14,707 nucleotides of DNA from JAAYAN01 sp964437215. Lineage in GTDB: Bacteria; Bacteroidota; Ignavibacteria; Ignavibacteriales; Melioribacteraceae. This document shows, piece after piece, positions 6,831 to 14,577 of this stretch. The stretch is from NCBI GenBank assembly GCA_964437215.1, contig CAYTFZ010000067.1:1-14707 (forward strand), read 5' to 3'. The position numbers were made by a program, and so were the translations under genes. The notes beneath the pieces are model-generated. The model had not been told where the DNA came from. It was given only the letters and a program-made list of their open reading frames with translations, and made no database searches. Numbering within the stretch: position 1 is the first letter of the stretch; every line of letters begins with the position of its first letter.

Positions 6831-9800
6831 TTAGAATTTAAATGTTAAGTTAATACCAAAATATATCTGCCGGGGATCAAGAAAACTGAATGAAGTATTG
6901 TTAGGCATATCGATATATGCTTTATCTTCCAATATTTTATCCATTCTGCCTTTATCCACTTCAGTCATTGCTTCGCCATGAAGTTCCACATACTTTGAAT
7001 TGCTTTTATCATAATATATAACACCAGACTCATATATATCACTAAGCTTTTCACCCTCCTTAAGCACAGTTATAATTTTCTCTACCCCAAAAACCGGCTG
7101 ATAAGGAACCCCTGTTTTTCTATAATCACCGACTCTGTCCTCACCTGGAATATTCTCATATCCAGGATTTTCAGGCAAATGCAATGATGCGAGATAAAAT
7201 TGCTGATCAAATCCATCATAAAAGCTTTTTCCTGATAATCTTTTAGCATTAAGCAAATTAGAAATATCCATATAAAGCATTACAGAAAACTTATCGAAGT
7301 TAAAAGATTTATTAATTCGTAGATCAATGTTATAGTAATCTGTTACTTGAACATTATTTACAATCTGCGAAAGATTATTAGGATTGTATGTTACATATTC
7401 CCCTGCTATCCAAGTACCCAAAACATCCAAACTCCATCCGTCAAGAGGGTGAATTCCCAGAAATTCAGGTCCAAACTGATTAGGTGTAAAAAATGTTAAG
7501 CTTACATTTGCTCTTGGTTTTGGTACGGGTTTCTGCTGATACAAAACCAATGTATTTTCATCAAGTTTCTTTTGACTTAATCTGTTTTCGTCAATTGTCT
7601 GTTTTCCAAAAGCACCAAGTGTATTAACTTGATAAGTGAAGTTGGCAAATCCCCTTACCCAGTCGCCATAAGTCTTTTTAAATGTAAATTCTATACCTCT
7701 GATATCTTCGTAACTGTTATTATTAGCTGCAAAATACCCTATATTTTTCCGATCGCTTACATATTGTGTATATGCCTGCTGATTTGTAATATCGTTATAG
7801 AATGCAGCAACTTGAATTAAATAATCAGTAAATAAAACGTGGTCGTAACCTAATTCGTAGGATACTGTTTTTGCCTGAACTAAATTCGGGTTACCGTAAT
7901 TTTGCAATGCTCCCGAAGTTGCTCTGCCTAAGCGGAAAACTTCTTCGTAAGCAGGCATTTGCTTGAAATGACCGAAATTGAAATATAATTTCGAGTCTTC
8001 AGTAATTGGATGAGCAATTCCTAAACGCGGACTGAAAGATACATCAACTTCAGCTTTCTTTTTCGGATAATCTTTTCCGCTGCTGTATTTTGCCGAAAAA
8101 TACTCCTTGTCAAAAGGATCAACATCTACCCATTCGGTATTAGGATTGCTTATATCCACTCTTAAGCCGATATTTGCAATAAATCCCAGCATTTCCATTT
8201 TATCCTGAAGATACATCGATATTTGATATGGCTGCCATTTTTCTTTAACGTAATTAGTCTCGTTATAAAACTCTTTTACTTTTCCGTAATTAAGATTCAA
8301 GTCGAAAAATGAGAAAGAAATTCCAGCCTTAAATAAGTGTTCTTTAAATANNNNNNNNNNNNNNNNNNNNNNNNNNNNNNNNNNNNNNNNNNNNNNNNNN
8401 NNNNNNNNNNNNNNNNNNNNNNNNNNNNNNNNNNNNNNNNNNNNNNNNNNTTCAAGTCGAAAAATGAGAAAGAAATTCCAGCCTTAAATAAGTGTTCTTT
8501 AAATAGCTGACTTGTTATATCACCTTTAACAACATATGAGCTTATATTACTCGAGTCCCTGATTGTGCTTGAATGTGTTCCGAAAAACATACCGGTAATA
8601 CCTGTTGATGAATAAGGATCAAATCCGAATGGAGCTTCGTCAACAAAATAACCGGGAACAACTTCATAAATTTTATCAGTATTTCTATCTCTGATTGGGC
8701 CTGTCTGATATTTTCTGTTCAAGTGCTCAATACTAACTTCATAAAATGTGCTTGGATTAATAAATGATGTAAGTTTACCTGCAATTGAATAATGGCTTAC
8801 CTCAGCTTCGCTGTACCAGGAATCTGTAAAAATTCTACTTGCTCTTTGCTCGTTAGTAATTGATGCAATCTGGAAAGGTGTACGCATATAGTCAGTCGGG
8901 TTCCAGAACTGAGTACCTGAAATACCCCAAGTGCGGCTGTTAAACTGATTGTCATCAGCATTGAGAGCTACGTTGAAGTTTTTTCCGTAACTTCCGTTAA
9001 CAACTAATTTTACATCTTTTGAAACATCAGATGTTAATTTAATTGAACCGTAATAATCCTGATAATCATCTCTGGTTAAAGGTATTAACAGCATTTCTTT
9101 TTCGAAACGGAAACTTGAAAAAAACCTTAAATTACCAAGACTGCTTGAGAACAGAGGAAAAGGTCCGCCAAAACTTCCGTCAATTATATAATCAGGTTCA
9201 ATTGAAGGTCTTCTTCTGCGTTCCCACTCAAAAAGCCGTTTTGCTCCTGCAGGTGATAAGTCGTTCGAAGGATCGCTGTCGGTTAACAATCTTTGAGAAA
9301 GTGCATTCCAGCCTTCAAATTCAGGGTATTGTCTTTGTTCATATTTATCCCAAGTCCCGTTTCTTGTTCCTGTCCAGCATACAGCCGGATCTAGATAAGG
9401 TCTGTTCCACATAGAGTTAGGATCGTAAACAGAAATACCTAAATGTTTTTGGTTAGCCGGACTGTATTTAACTTGTATTGAAGCTTCGTAATTTGATGTG
9501 CTTCCTTCTTTATATACAATGTTAGCTATACCCGAACGAACCTGTCCGTATTCTGCATTAAAACCGCCTCTTTCTATTGATACTTCCTGAATTGCGCTCA
9601 TTGAAATTGAGGTAATAGGTTTATTGTTTCTTGGATCGCGAAGAGTTATACCATCAACTTGAAATAACAACTGATCCGATTCTCCTCCTCTTATTACCAT
9701 TCCCTCTTCAACACCTGCTTGCAAACCTATAACTTCTGTTATTGAAGAAACCGGAAGAGTTTGCATTTCGGCAGCGGCAATACCTGCCACACTTGTTGCT

Positions 9801-10189
9801 ACATCTTTCTTAATTACATCTTTTTTTGCTACAACTACAATGTCTTCTGTTGAAATAGCATCAACAACCATTTCAATATCAAGATTTGTAGTTTCGTCTA
9901 TTTTTACACGGACTTCGTTAATTGTTGTGCTCGAATATCCTATCATACTTGCTTTCACAGTATGAGTTCCCGGGGGAACATTTAGAATCACATAATCTCC
10001 TTCGATATCTGTTGCTGCACCAAGCATTGTTCCCATAACAACAACATTGACACCATATAAAGGTTCACCGGTCTCTTTATCAATAATCCGTCCGGTTATC
10101 TTTCCTGTTGTACCGGCAAATAAAACCCCGGATAAGAAAAGCAGACAGATCAATGACAAGCTTATGACTCGATAAGTACCGCTTGACAT
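6831..10189 (-). CDS. SusC-like TonB-dependent outer-membrane receptor, split by an assembly gap
   Basis: This receptor imports a ligand across the outer membrane using TonB energy. After a signal peptide (residues 1-25, LSLICLLFLSGVLFAG) come a carboxypeptidase-regulatory-like domain (29-108, GRIIDKETGEPLYGVNVVV) and a plug (about 125-228: GMVIRGGESDQLLFQVDGI, SIERGGFNAEYGQVRSGIAN). The 22-strand-type barrel ends DPRQIYFGINLTFKF, with a terminal Phe. The frame is interrupted by 100 Ns flanked by an exact 55-bp repeat. Joining 6831-8295 to 8451-10189 gives one open frame of 1067 residues reading FKAGISFSFFDLNLNYGK across the join. The downstream piece (8300-6831, TTG) should not be called as a separate gene. 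The start at 10189 is preferred over the ATG at 10195, which is only 2 nt from the AGGAG; 10189 has a normal 7-nt spacing. The length is normal for SusC-like receptors. No SusD gene follows. Confidence 0.9.
8296..8350. repeat. 55-bp contig-end overlap, left copy
   Basis: The final 55 bases before the N run (ttcaagtcgaaaaatgagaa onward) are identical to 8451-8505. In the receptor's frame they encode LFKEHLFKAGISFSFFD (minus strand). The repeat runs exactly to the gap on this side, which fits two contigs overlapping at their ends. Confidence 0.95.
8351..8450. other. Assembly gap of 100 Ns
   Basis: There are exactly 100 undetermined bases inside the TonB receptor gene. A round 100 is a usual placeholder for a gap of unknown size. 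The terminal 55-bp overlap of its flanks and the restored reading frame suggest that no sequence is missing here. Confidence 0.97.
8451..8505. repeat. 55-bp contig-end overlap, right copy
   Basis: The first 55 bases after the N run are identical to 8296-8350. A true tandem duplication is possible but less likely, because both copies end exactly at the gap and keeping one copy restores the receptor frame. Confidence 0.95.
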
Positions 10190-10264
10190 AGGCATACTCC
10201 TTTTGTTAATAACTTTAAAAAAAAATAGATTTCTTATTTGTTGAATAAATATTTGTAATTTTCT

Positions 10265-11737
10265 TCATTTTAAGTTCGCCATTTTTTTACTGACGAAACC
10301 CTCTTTTACTGGAAAATCAATACTTTGTGTTTTATCAGCCTTTGCTGAAAACAAAAATGCTGATAAGCTCATCAAAAAGATGACAAGCGTAAAATGAAAT
10401 AAATCTATATTAAAAAACCAATCAAGTAATCCGATTTTAATATTTATAATTTTTATATCCGATAAACTTCTTATAATTATAAGTATCGAAATAATTATTG
10501 TATTTATGGTTATTATTATTGGTTTTATCTTGATAGATAAAAAGCTTATAATAAAAAATGCTGCCATAAATGAAGCTATATAGCTTAAAATACCAAAAAT
10601 CGTAATTACGGAATTAAAGTTTTGTACCGAAGAAAACGGAATAACAGCAATACTAATAAATAAAACGCTTATGGCCGAAAATCTTCCGGCAAGAACTAAC
10701 TTTCTTTCTGAAGTTTCAGGACTAATAATTTTTATAAAATCCAACGTAATAATTGAAGATAATGAGGTTATTAAGTTTGCAATTAATGATATAATTACAG
10801 CAGATATTGACATGATTAAAATTAATTTAATTACTTCAGGAGTTTCTTCATTAATAAAAAACATATTTGTTACTGATTTAAGACCACCAATGCCGGAAGT
10901 AAGTAAAAATGCAAATAATAATAATGGTATAATTTGCAGAAATCCTGCAGTATAAACAGCTTTCTTTATCTTAAAGTTATCATTAATGCATAAACTTTTC
11001 TGAATAATAAGATATTCAGAAAACCAAAAGCCAAAAGCAATTATTGGAATCGAAAATAAAACTCCAATTAGACTAAAATCATTTAATACAATATTATTAA
11101 ACAATAAGGTTGTGTTTATACCGCCAGCATTATTGCTGCCAGTAAAACCTAAAAATAATATAGCAGTACCGAAAATAATAACTATCGTGTGTATAACATC
11201 TCCATAAATATCAGCATGTATTCCCCCAACTATAATATATATGCCTGATATTATTATAAAGAAAAGAAGAGAAGAAACAACATCAACACCTGAAATCTGA
11301 CTGATTATCAAACTTCCCGCTGAAAGAACTATCAAAAGACGAAGAATATTACTCAAAACAAATATGCCTGAGACAATAAATCCGGCATAATTTCCAAATC
11401 TGTTATCAAAATATCCTTTTATGGAGTTAAAGTTGCCGCTTTTCAATTTTGGAAATAAATATCGCGAATAAAGTATCAGCATAATAACTGAAAATAATAA
11501 ATAAAGTATCAGGAAGATTATGCCCAATGACGGATATGCAAAAGATATTATAGCCGGACCGATAATTGACGATGTAAAAAACGACACACCCAAATAAAAC
11601 CAATGAATACTATTGTTAGCAAAAAAATAACTGCCGAAAGTTACTTCCTTAGAGCGTAAAAGATATATGCTTATGGCAATAACAGCTATCGGAAATAAAA
11701 AATATAAAAAAATATTTGAGGCAGTTATACCGAACAA
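10265..11737 (-). CDS. SGLT-like sodium:solute symporter (SSS family)
   Basis: This 490-residue inner-membrane protein has about 13 hydrophobic segments and would couple Na+ entry to solute import. Family marks are GGIHADIYGDVIHTIVIIFG (171-190, the TM5 signature), an IIQKSLCINDNFKIKKA loop followed by GFLQIIPLLL (244-274, like the QRCLAAKS/GYLKLLP region of sugar transporters), and ITSLSSIITLDFIK (323-336, like the family's TM8 STADS...D Na+-site segment). These place it nearer the SGLT group than PutP, so a sugar or polyol is a fair guess; the substrate is not proven. The start is TTG at 11737-11735, with AAAGGG 6 nt upstream. No ATG occurs before residue 85, and an in-frame stop lies just upstream. 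It is very rich in Ile and in A+T. It precedes the TonB receptor gene by 75 bp and is probably the first gene of the minus-strand series. Confidence 0.88.
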   Translation of the reverse strand: MFGITASNIFLYFLFPIAVIAISIYLLRSKEVTFGSYFFANNSIHWFYLGVSFFTSSIIGPAIISFAYPSLGIIFLILYLLFSVIMLILYSRYLFPKLKSGNFNSIKGYFDNRFGNYAGFIVSGIFVLSNILRLLIVLSAGSLIISQISGVDVVSSLLFFIIISGIYIIVGGIHADIYGDVIHTIVIIFGTAILFLGFTGSNNAGGINTTLLFNNIVLNDFSLIGVLFSIPIIAFGFWFSEYLIIQKSLCINDNFKIKKAVYTAGFLQIIPLLLFAFLLTSGIGGLKSVTNMFFINEETPEVIKLILIMSISAVIISLIANLITSLSSIITLDFIKIISPETSERKLVLAGRFSAISVLFISIAVIPFSSVQNFNSVITIFGILSYIASFMAAFFIISFLSIKIKPIIITINTIIISILIIIRSLSDIKIINIKIGLLDWFFNIDLFHFTLVIFLMSLSAFLFSAKADKTQSIDFPVKEGFVSKKMANLK

Positions 11738-11903
11738 TTTTTTCCCTTTAATTTTTATACGAACATATTTTGTTTTTTAAATACCGTTATCCTTTAACTC
11801 TTTGCATTATAAACAAACCATTAATGACAATTGATGTGCCACCGGATTTTTAGCGTTTTTTTCTTCATAATCGCGATTTCCATTTTCTTGATAAAAGTTT
11901 AAC

Positions 11904-11916
11904 TATCATTTTGATA
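11904..11916. promoter_or_regulatory. Candidate operator palindrome, copy 1
   Basis: TATCATTTTGATA is a 5-3-5 inverted repeat (TATCA-TTT-TGATA). The same arms recur at 11938-11950, 34 bp away start to start, roughly three helical turns. Paired short palindromes in a divergent intergenic region suggest a dimeric regulator. AT-rich DNA makes short palindromes common, so confidence is modest. Which side it controls is unclear. Confidence 0.4.
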
Positions 11917-11937
11917 TATTAATTTTTGACCTTTTTA

Positions 11938-11950
11938 TATCATATTGATA
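11938..11950. promoter_or_regulatory. Candidate operator palindrome, copy 2
   Basis: TATCATATTGATA has the same arms as copy 1 and differs only at the central base (TAT for TTT). The inverted repeat extends one more base pair on each side here (A-TATCA-TAT-TGATA-T). It lies 93 bp upstream of the -35 box of the carbamoyltransferase promoter. Confidence 0.4.
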
Positions 11951-12042
11951 TATGAGATTTTTGGTCTTAATTTTTCGGGAACCAATTGATTTCTGTTTTC
12001 TAAAATATTAAAATCTTCATCCTTTTTTATTAATCTATCTAT

Positions 12043-12071
12043 TTGTAATTTGCGCTTTGCTATCTTATAAA
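12043..12071 (+). promoter_or_regulatory. Sigma70-like promoter of the carbamoyltransferase operon
   Basis: TTGTAA (12043-12048) and TATAAA (12066-12071) are separated by 17 bp, which is the ideal spacing. They match the -35 and -10 consensus at 4 of 6 and 5 of 6 positions. Transcription would start near 12078, leaving only about 7 nt before the ATG at 12085. This fits the absence of any Shine-Dalgarno sequence there. It is a prediction from motif and position only. Confidence 0.5.
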
Positions 12072-12084
12072 TTTAAATAATTAA

Positions 12085-13902
12085 ATGAATATTCTTGGGA
12101 TTTCGGCTTTTTATCACGACAGCGCTGCCTGCCTTGTACAAAACGGCAAAATTTCAGCCGCCGCGCAGGAAGAGAGATTTACCCGAAAAAAACATGATCA
12201 CGCGTTTCCTAAAAATGCAGTTAAATTTTGTCTGGATTTTGCCGGAATTACGATTGACCAAATTGATTACGTTGCATTCTACGACAAACCATTCCTTAAA
12301 TTTGAAAGAATTCTGGAAACTTATCTTACTTACGCTCCGGTTGGAATTAAATCTTTCATCAAAGCAATTCCTTTGTGGATTAAAGAAAAAATGTGGATGA
12401 AGGAATTAATTAAAACCGAACTTAATTACAACGGGAAAATTCTTTTTCCGGAACATCACCAGTCGCACGCAGCGTCTGCGTTTTTCCCTTCGCCTTTTGA
12501 TGAAGCTGTTTTTATAACAATGGACGGCGTTGGCGAATGGACTACAACCAGTTTTGGTGCAGGAAGCAAAAATAACATTGATATTCTTGCAGAAATAAAA
12601 TTCCCCCATTCGCTGGGGTTGCTTTATTCGGCATTTACTTATTACACAGGTTTTAAAGTAAACAGCGGCGAATATAAAGTTATGGGACTTGCCCCTTACG
12701 GCGAGCCGAAATATGTTGATTTAATTTTAAATGAATTGATGGATTTGAAAGAAGACGGCTCGTTTAAATTAAATATGAAGTATTTCAATTTTGCTGCCGG
12801 ATTAACAATGACAAATTCGAAGTTCGATAAACTTTTCGGCGGTCCGCCCCGGAAACCTGAATCGAAACTTACCCAGCGCGAAATGGATCTTGCCCGCTCC
12901 GTGCAGGATGTTACCGAAGAAGTAATGCTGCGGACTGCACGATACGCACAAAAAATCACAGGGAAGAAAAATCTTTGTCTTGCCGGCGGAGTTGCGTTAA
13001 ATTGCGTTGGGAACGGAAAAATTCTTAAAGAAAATATTTTTGATAAAATTTGGATTCAGCCTGCTGCCGGAGATGCCGGCGGAGCTTTGGGCGCTGCCCT
13101 TTTTGTGTGGCATCAATATCTGAATAATGAAAGAGTTGCTGATAATAAAACTGACAGTCAGTTTGGTTCGTATCTTGGTCCTAATTACACCGAATTGGAA
13201 ATTGAAGAATTTTTGAAATCCAGAAAAATAAAATATCATAAATTTGAAAACGGCAAAATCTTTGGGAAAATTGCTGACTTGCTGAATGATGAAAAAATAA
13301 TCGGACTTTTTGCCGGACGCGCAGAATTCGGACCGCGCGCGCTGGGAGCCCGTTCAATAATCGGCGATGCCCGCTCATCAAAAATGCAATCAGTTATGAA
13401 TTTAAAGATAAAATTCCGCGAAAGCTTCCGCCCGTTTGCTCCTTCGGTGCTTGAAGAAAAAGTAAACGAGTATTTTGAACTTGATGAGCAAAGTCCGTAT
13501 ATGCTGCTTGTTGCAGATGTAAAAAAAGAGCGGCAGAAAACTATGAATGAAAATGAGCAGAAACTTTTTGGAATAGATAAATTAAATATTGTCCGCTCGG
13601 ATATTCCCGCGGTAACTCATATTGATTATTCCGCGCGGATACAAACGGTAAGCAAAGAGACAAACCCTTTTTATTATTCAATAATTTCGGAATTTGAAAA
13701 GAAATACGGCTCTGCTGTAATTGTAAACACTTCGTTTAATGTGCGCGGCGAACCGATTGTAAACACACCCGATGAAGCTTACACTTGTTTTATGCGGACA
13801 GATATGGATTATCTGCTGCTCGAAAACATTCTGCTTGATAAAAATGAAATGGAAAAACTAAAAGAAGATATAGATTGGCGCAAACAATTTGAGTTGGACT
13901 GA
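12085..13902 (+). CDS. O-carbamoyltransferase, NodU/CmcH/TobZ/SxtI family
   Basis: This 605-residue protein has the full family length. Such enzymes move a carbamoyl group from carbamoyl phosphate, via a carbamoyl-adenylate made with ATP, to a hydroxyl on a sugar or small molecule. The N-terminal Kae1-like domain opens NILGISAFYHDSAACLV and QEERFTRKKHD. It carries the metal-binding cluster EHHQSHAASAFF (His124, His125, His128), with TMDGVGEW around Asp147, plus LAGGVALNCVGNGKI (299-313) and GDAGGALGAALF (329-340). The C-terminal YrdC-like domain has GRAEFGPRALGARSI (411-425), FRPFAPS (448-454) and NTSFNVRGEPIVNTP (548-562). All key motifs look intact. The ATG has no Shine-Dalgarno, but the protein begins at the family's usual position. 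It is followed by SxtJ-like and DUF5989 genes. The acceptor is unknown; a surface or exported glycan is my inference. Confidence 0.93.
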   Translation: MNILGISAFYHDSAACLVQNGKISAAAQEERFTRKKHDHAFPKNAVKFCLDFAGITIDQIDYVAFYDKPFLKFERILETYLTYAPVGIKSFIKAIPLWIKEKMWMKELIKTELNYNGKILFPEHHQSHAASAFFPSPFDEAVFITMDGVGEWTTTSFGAGSKNNIDILAEIKFPHSLGLLYSAFTYYTGFKVNSGEYKVMGLAPYGEPKYVDLILNELMDLKEDGSFKLNMKYFNFAAGLTMTNSKFDKLFGGPPRKPESKLTQREMDLARSVQDVTEEVMLRTARYAQKITGKKNLCLAGGVALNCVGNGKILKENIFDKIWIQPAAGDAGGALGAALFVWHQYLNNERVADNKTDSQFGSYLGPNYTELEIEEFLKSRKIKYHKFENGKIFGKIADLLNDEKIIGLFAGRAEFGPRALGARSIIGDARSSKMQSVMNLKIKFRESFRPFAPSVLEEKVNEYFELDEQSPYMLLVADVKKERQKTMNENEQKLFGIDKLNIVRSDIPAVTHIDYSARIQTVSKETNPFYYSIISEFEKKYGSAVIVNTSFNVRGEPIVNTPDEAYTCFMRTDMDYLLLENILLDKNEMEKLKEDIDWRKQFELD

Positions 13903-13971
13903 AAAGAGTAAGATGTAAGAGTCTGAGTAAGAAACAACGAGCCTTACTCTTACATCATACTCTTACTCTTT
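13903..13971 (+). repeat. Imperfect 69-nt hairpin element
   Basis: AAAGAGTAAG (13903-13912) pairs with CTTACTCTTT (13962-13971). GATGTAAGAG (13912-13921) pairs with CTCTTACATC (13947-13956), sharing one base with the outer arm. TAAG (13928-13931) pairs with CTTA (13943-13946). The stems are interrupted by short bulges, one per arm, and the loop is 13932-13942. The left arm is purine-rich with GTAAGA-type near-repeats; the right arm is its pyrimidine-rich complement. The element fills almost the whole gap between the carbamoyltransferase stop and the next ATG. It may be a repeat-family element, an mRNA-processing or stabilising hairpin, or an attenuator. It lacks a proper U-tail for a terminator. 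Confidence 0.6.
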
Positions 13972-13975
13972 AATT

Positions 13976-14398
13976 ATGAAAGAACTAATTACAGAAATAT
14001 CGCACATTAACAGCAGCAAAAAAGAATGCCGGAAATTCGGTTATTCGGTTGGCTCTGTTTTATTAATTATTGGATTAACGCTGCTTTATTTTGGGAAATC
14101 CTCAGCGGTATATTTTTTAAGTATTGCCGGAATTCTTTTAATTCTTGGGTTTATGCTTCCTGCATCTCTAAAACCTTTACAGAAAATCTGGATGGGAATA
14201 TCTGTAATTTTGGGCTTTATTATGACCCGCGTAATTCTTACATTTTTATTTTATATAGTTGTAACGCCTGTTGCGATAATTGCAAAAATAGCCGGTAAGG
14301 ATTTTTTGAATTTGAAAATTGAAAAAGAAAAAAAATCATACTGGATTTTTAGAGATAAAAAAGAATACAACAAAACTGAAACTGAAAAACAATTTTAA
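13976..14398 (+). CDS. SxtJ-like small membrane protein
   Basis: This 140-residue protein has three or so membrane segments: about residues 22-40 (SVLLIIGLTLLYF), 44-62 (AVYFLSIAGILLILGFML) and 73-104 (a long hydrophobic run that may be two spans). The N-terminus is Lys- and Ser-rich, and the C-terminus is charged (residues 114-140, many Lys and Glu) and probably cytoplasmic. Size, topology and position directly after an O-carbamoyltransferase and before a DUF5989 protein match the SxtJ family. No biochemical function is established for that family as far as I know; a membrane partner of the carbamoyltransferase is inferred. The ATG follows the hairpin at 13903-13971 by 4 nt and has no Shine-Dalgarno. 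Translation may depend on coupling or on that structure. The stop is 9 nt before the next ATG. Confidence 0.78.
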   Translation: MKELITEISHINSSKKECRKFGYSVGSVLLIIGLTLLYFGKSSAVYFLSIAGILLILGFMLPASLKPLQKIWMGISVILGFIMTRVILTFLFYIVVTPVAIIAKIAGKDFLNLKIEKEKKSYWIFRDKKEYNKTETEKQF

Positions 14399-14407
14399 GG
14401 GAAATAT

Positions 14408-14566
14408 ATGAGCAAATTATCAATTGTATCGGAATTCTGGCAATTTCTAAAAGAACGCAAAAAGTTCTGGCTATTGCCGATTGTTATTTTTCTTGTCCTT
14501 CTCGGCGGACTGATTGTATTAACACAAGGCTCAGCTCTTGCGCCATTTATTTATGCAATATTTTAA
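14408..14566 (+). CDS. DUF5989 (SxtK-like) 52-residue membrane protein
   Basis: This is a short complete gene encoding 52 residues. The sequence starts SKLSIVSEFWQFLKERKKFW, a basic amphipathic stretch, then has one transmembrane helix (about residues 22-40, LLPIVIFLVLLGGLIVL) and ends GSALAPFIYAIF. The pattern of an EFW..LKERKKFWL lead, one helix and an SALAPFIY tail is what I recall for DUF5989, small proteins found beside O-carbamoyltransferases and called SxtK in saxitoxin clusters. AAGGG 6 nt upstream of the ATG overlaps the end of the SxtJ-like gene, so the two are probably co-translated. Function is unknown; it may tether or assist the carbamoyltransferase at the membrane. Confidence 0.82.
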   Translation: MSKLSIVSEFWQFLKERKKFWLLPIVIFLVLLGGLIVLTQGSALAPFIYAIF

Positions 14567-14577
14567 GCGGGTAATTT

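Larger units (their letters stand above)
11738..12084. other. Divergent intergenic region between symporter and carbamoyltransferase
   Basis: These 347 very AT-rich bases hold no plausible gene. They contain the two TATCA-N3-TGATA palindromes (11904-11916, 11938-11950), the promoter at 12043-12071, and a perfect TATAAT on the minus strand (11811-11806) about 70 bp upstream of the symporter start. The last lacks a convincing -35 box at normal spacing, so it is only a weak promoter candidate. Pyrimidine-rich tracts fill much of 11850-11900 and 11980-12040. I see no RNA gene or riboswitch fold. Confidence 0.6.

Noticed and set aside
6831..8300. Separate 489-residue gene starting with TTG at 8300
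   Set aside because: It begins exactly inside the duplicated 55-bp contig end and encodes only the C-terminal half of a TonB barrel, with no signal peptide or plug. It is the continuation of the receptor gene.
9043..9414. Plus-strand open frame of 123 codons
   Set aside because: It is antisense to the plug and barrel coding region of the TonB receptor, with a composition typical of a shadow frame.
10190..10195. Upstream ATG for the TonB receptor (MPMSSG...)
   Set aside because: Only 1-2 nt separate it from the AGGAG sequence. The ATG at 10189 has normal spacing and gives an ordinary signal peptide.
10190..10264. Promoter or terminator between the symporter and TonB receptor genes
   Set aside because: There is a T-run in the minus-strand sequence, but the only stem before it is 5 bp and too far away, and I find no well-spaced -35/-10 pair.
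13903..13971. CRISPR-like or tandem-repeat array
   Set aside because: The similar units are short, irregular and arranged as an inverted repeat, with no equal-length spacers.
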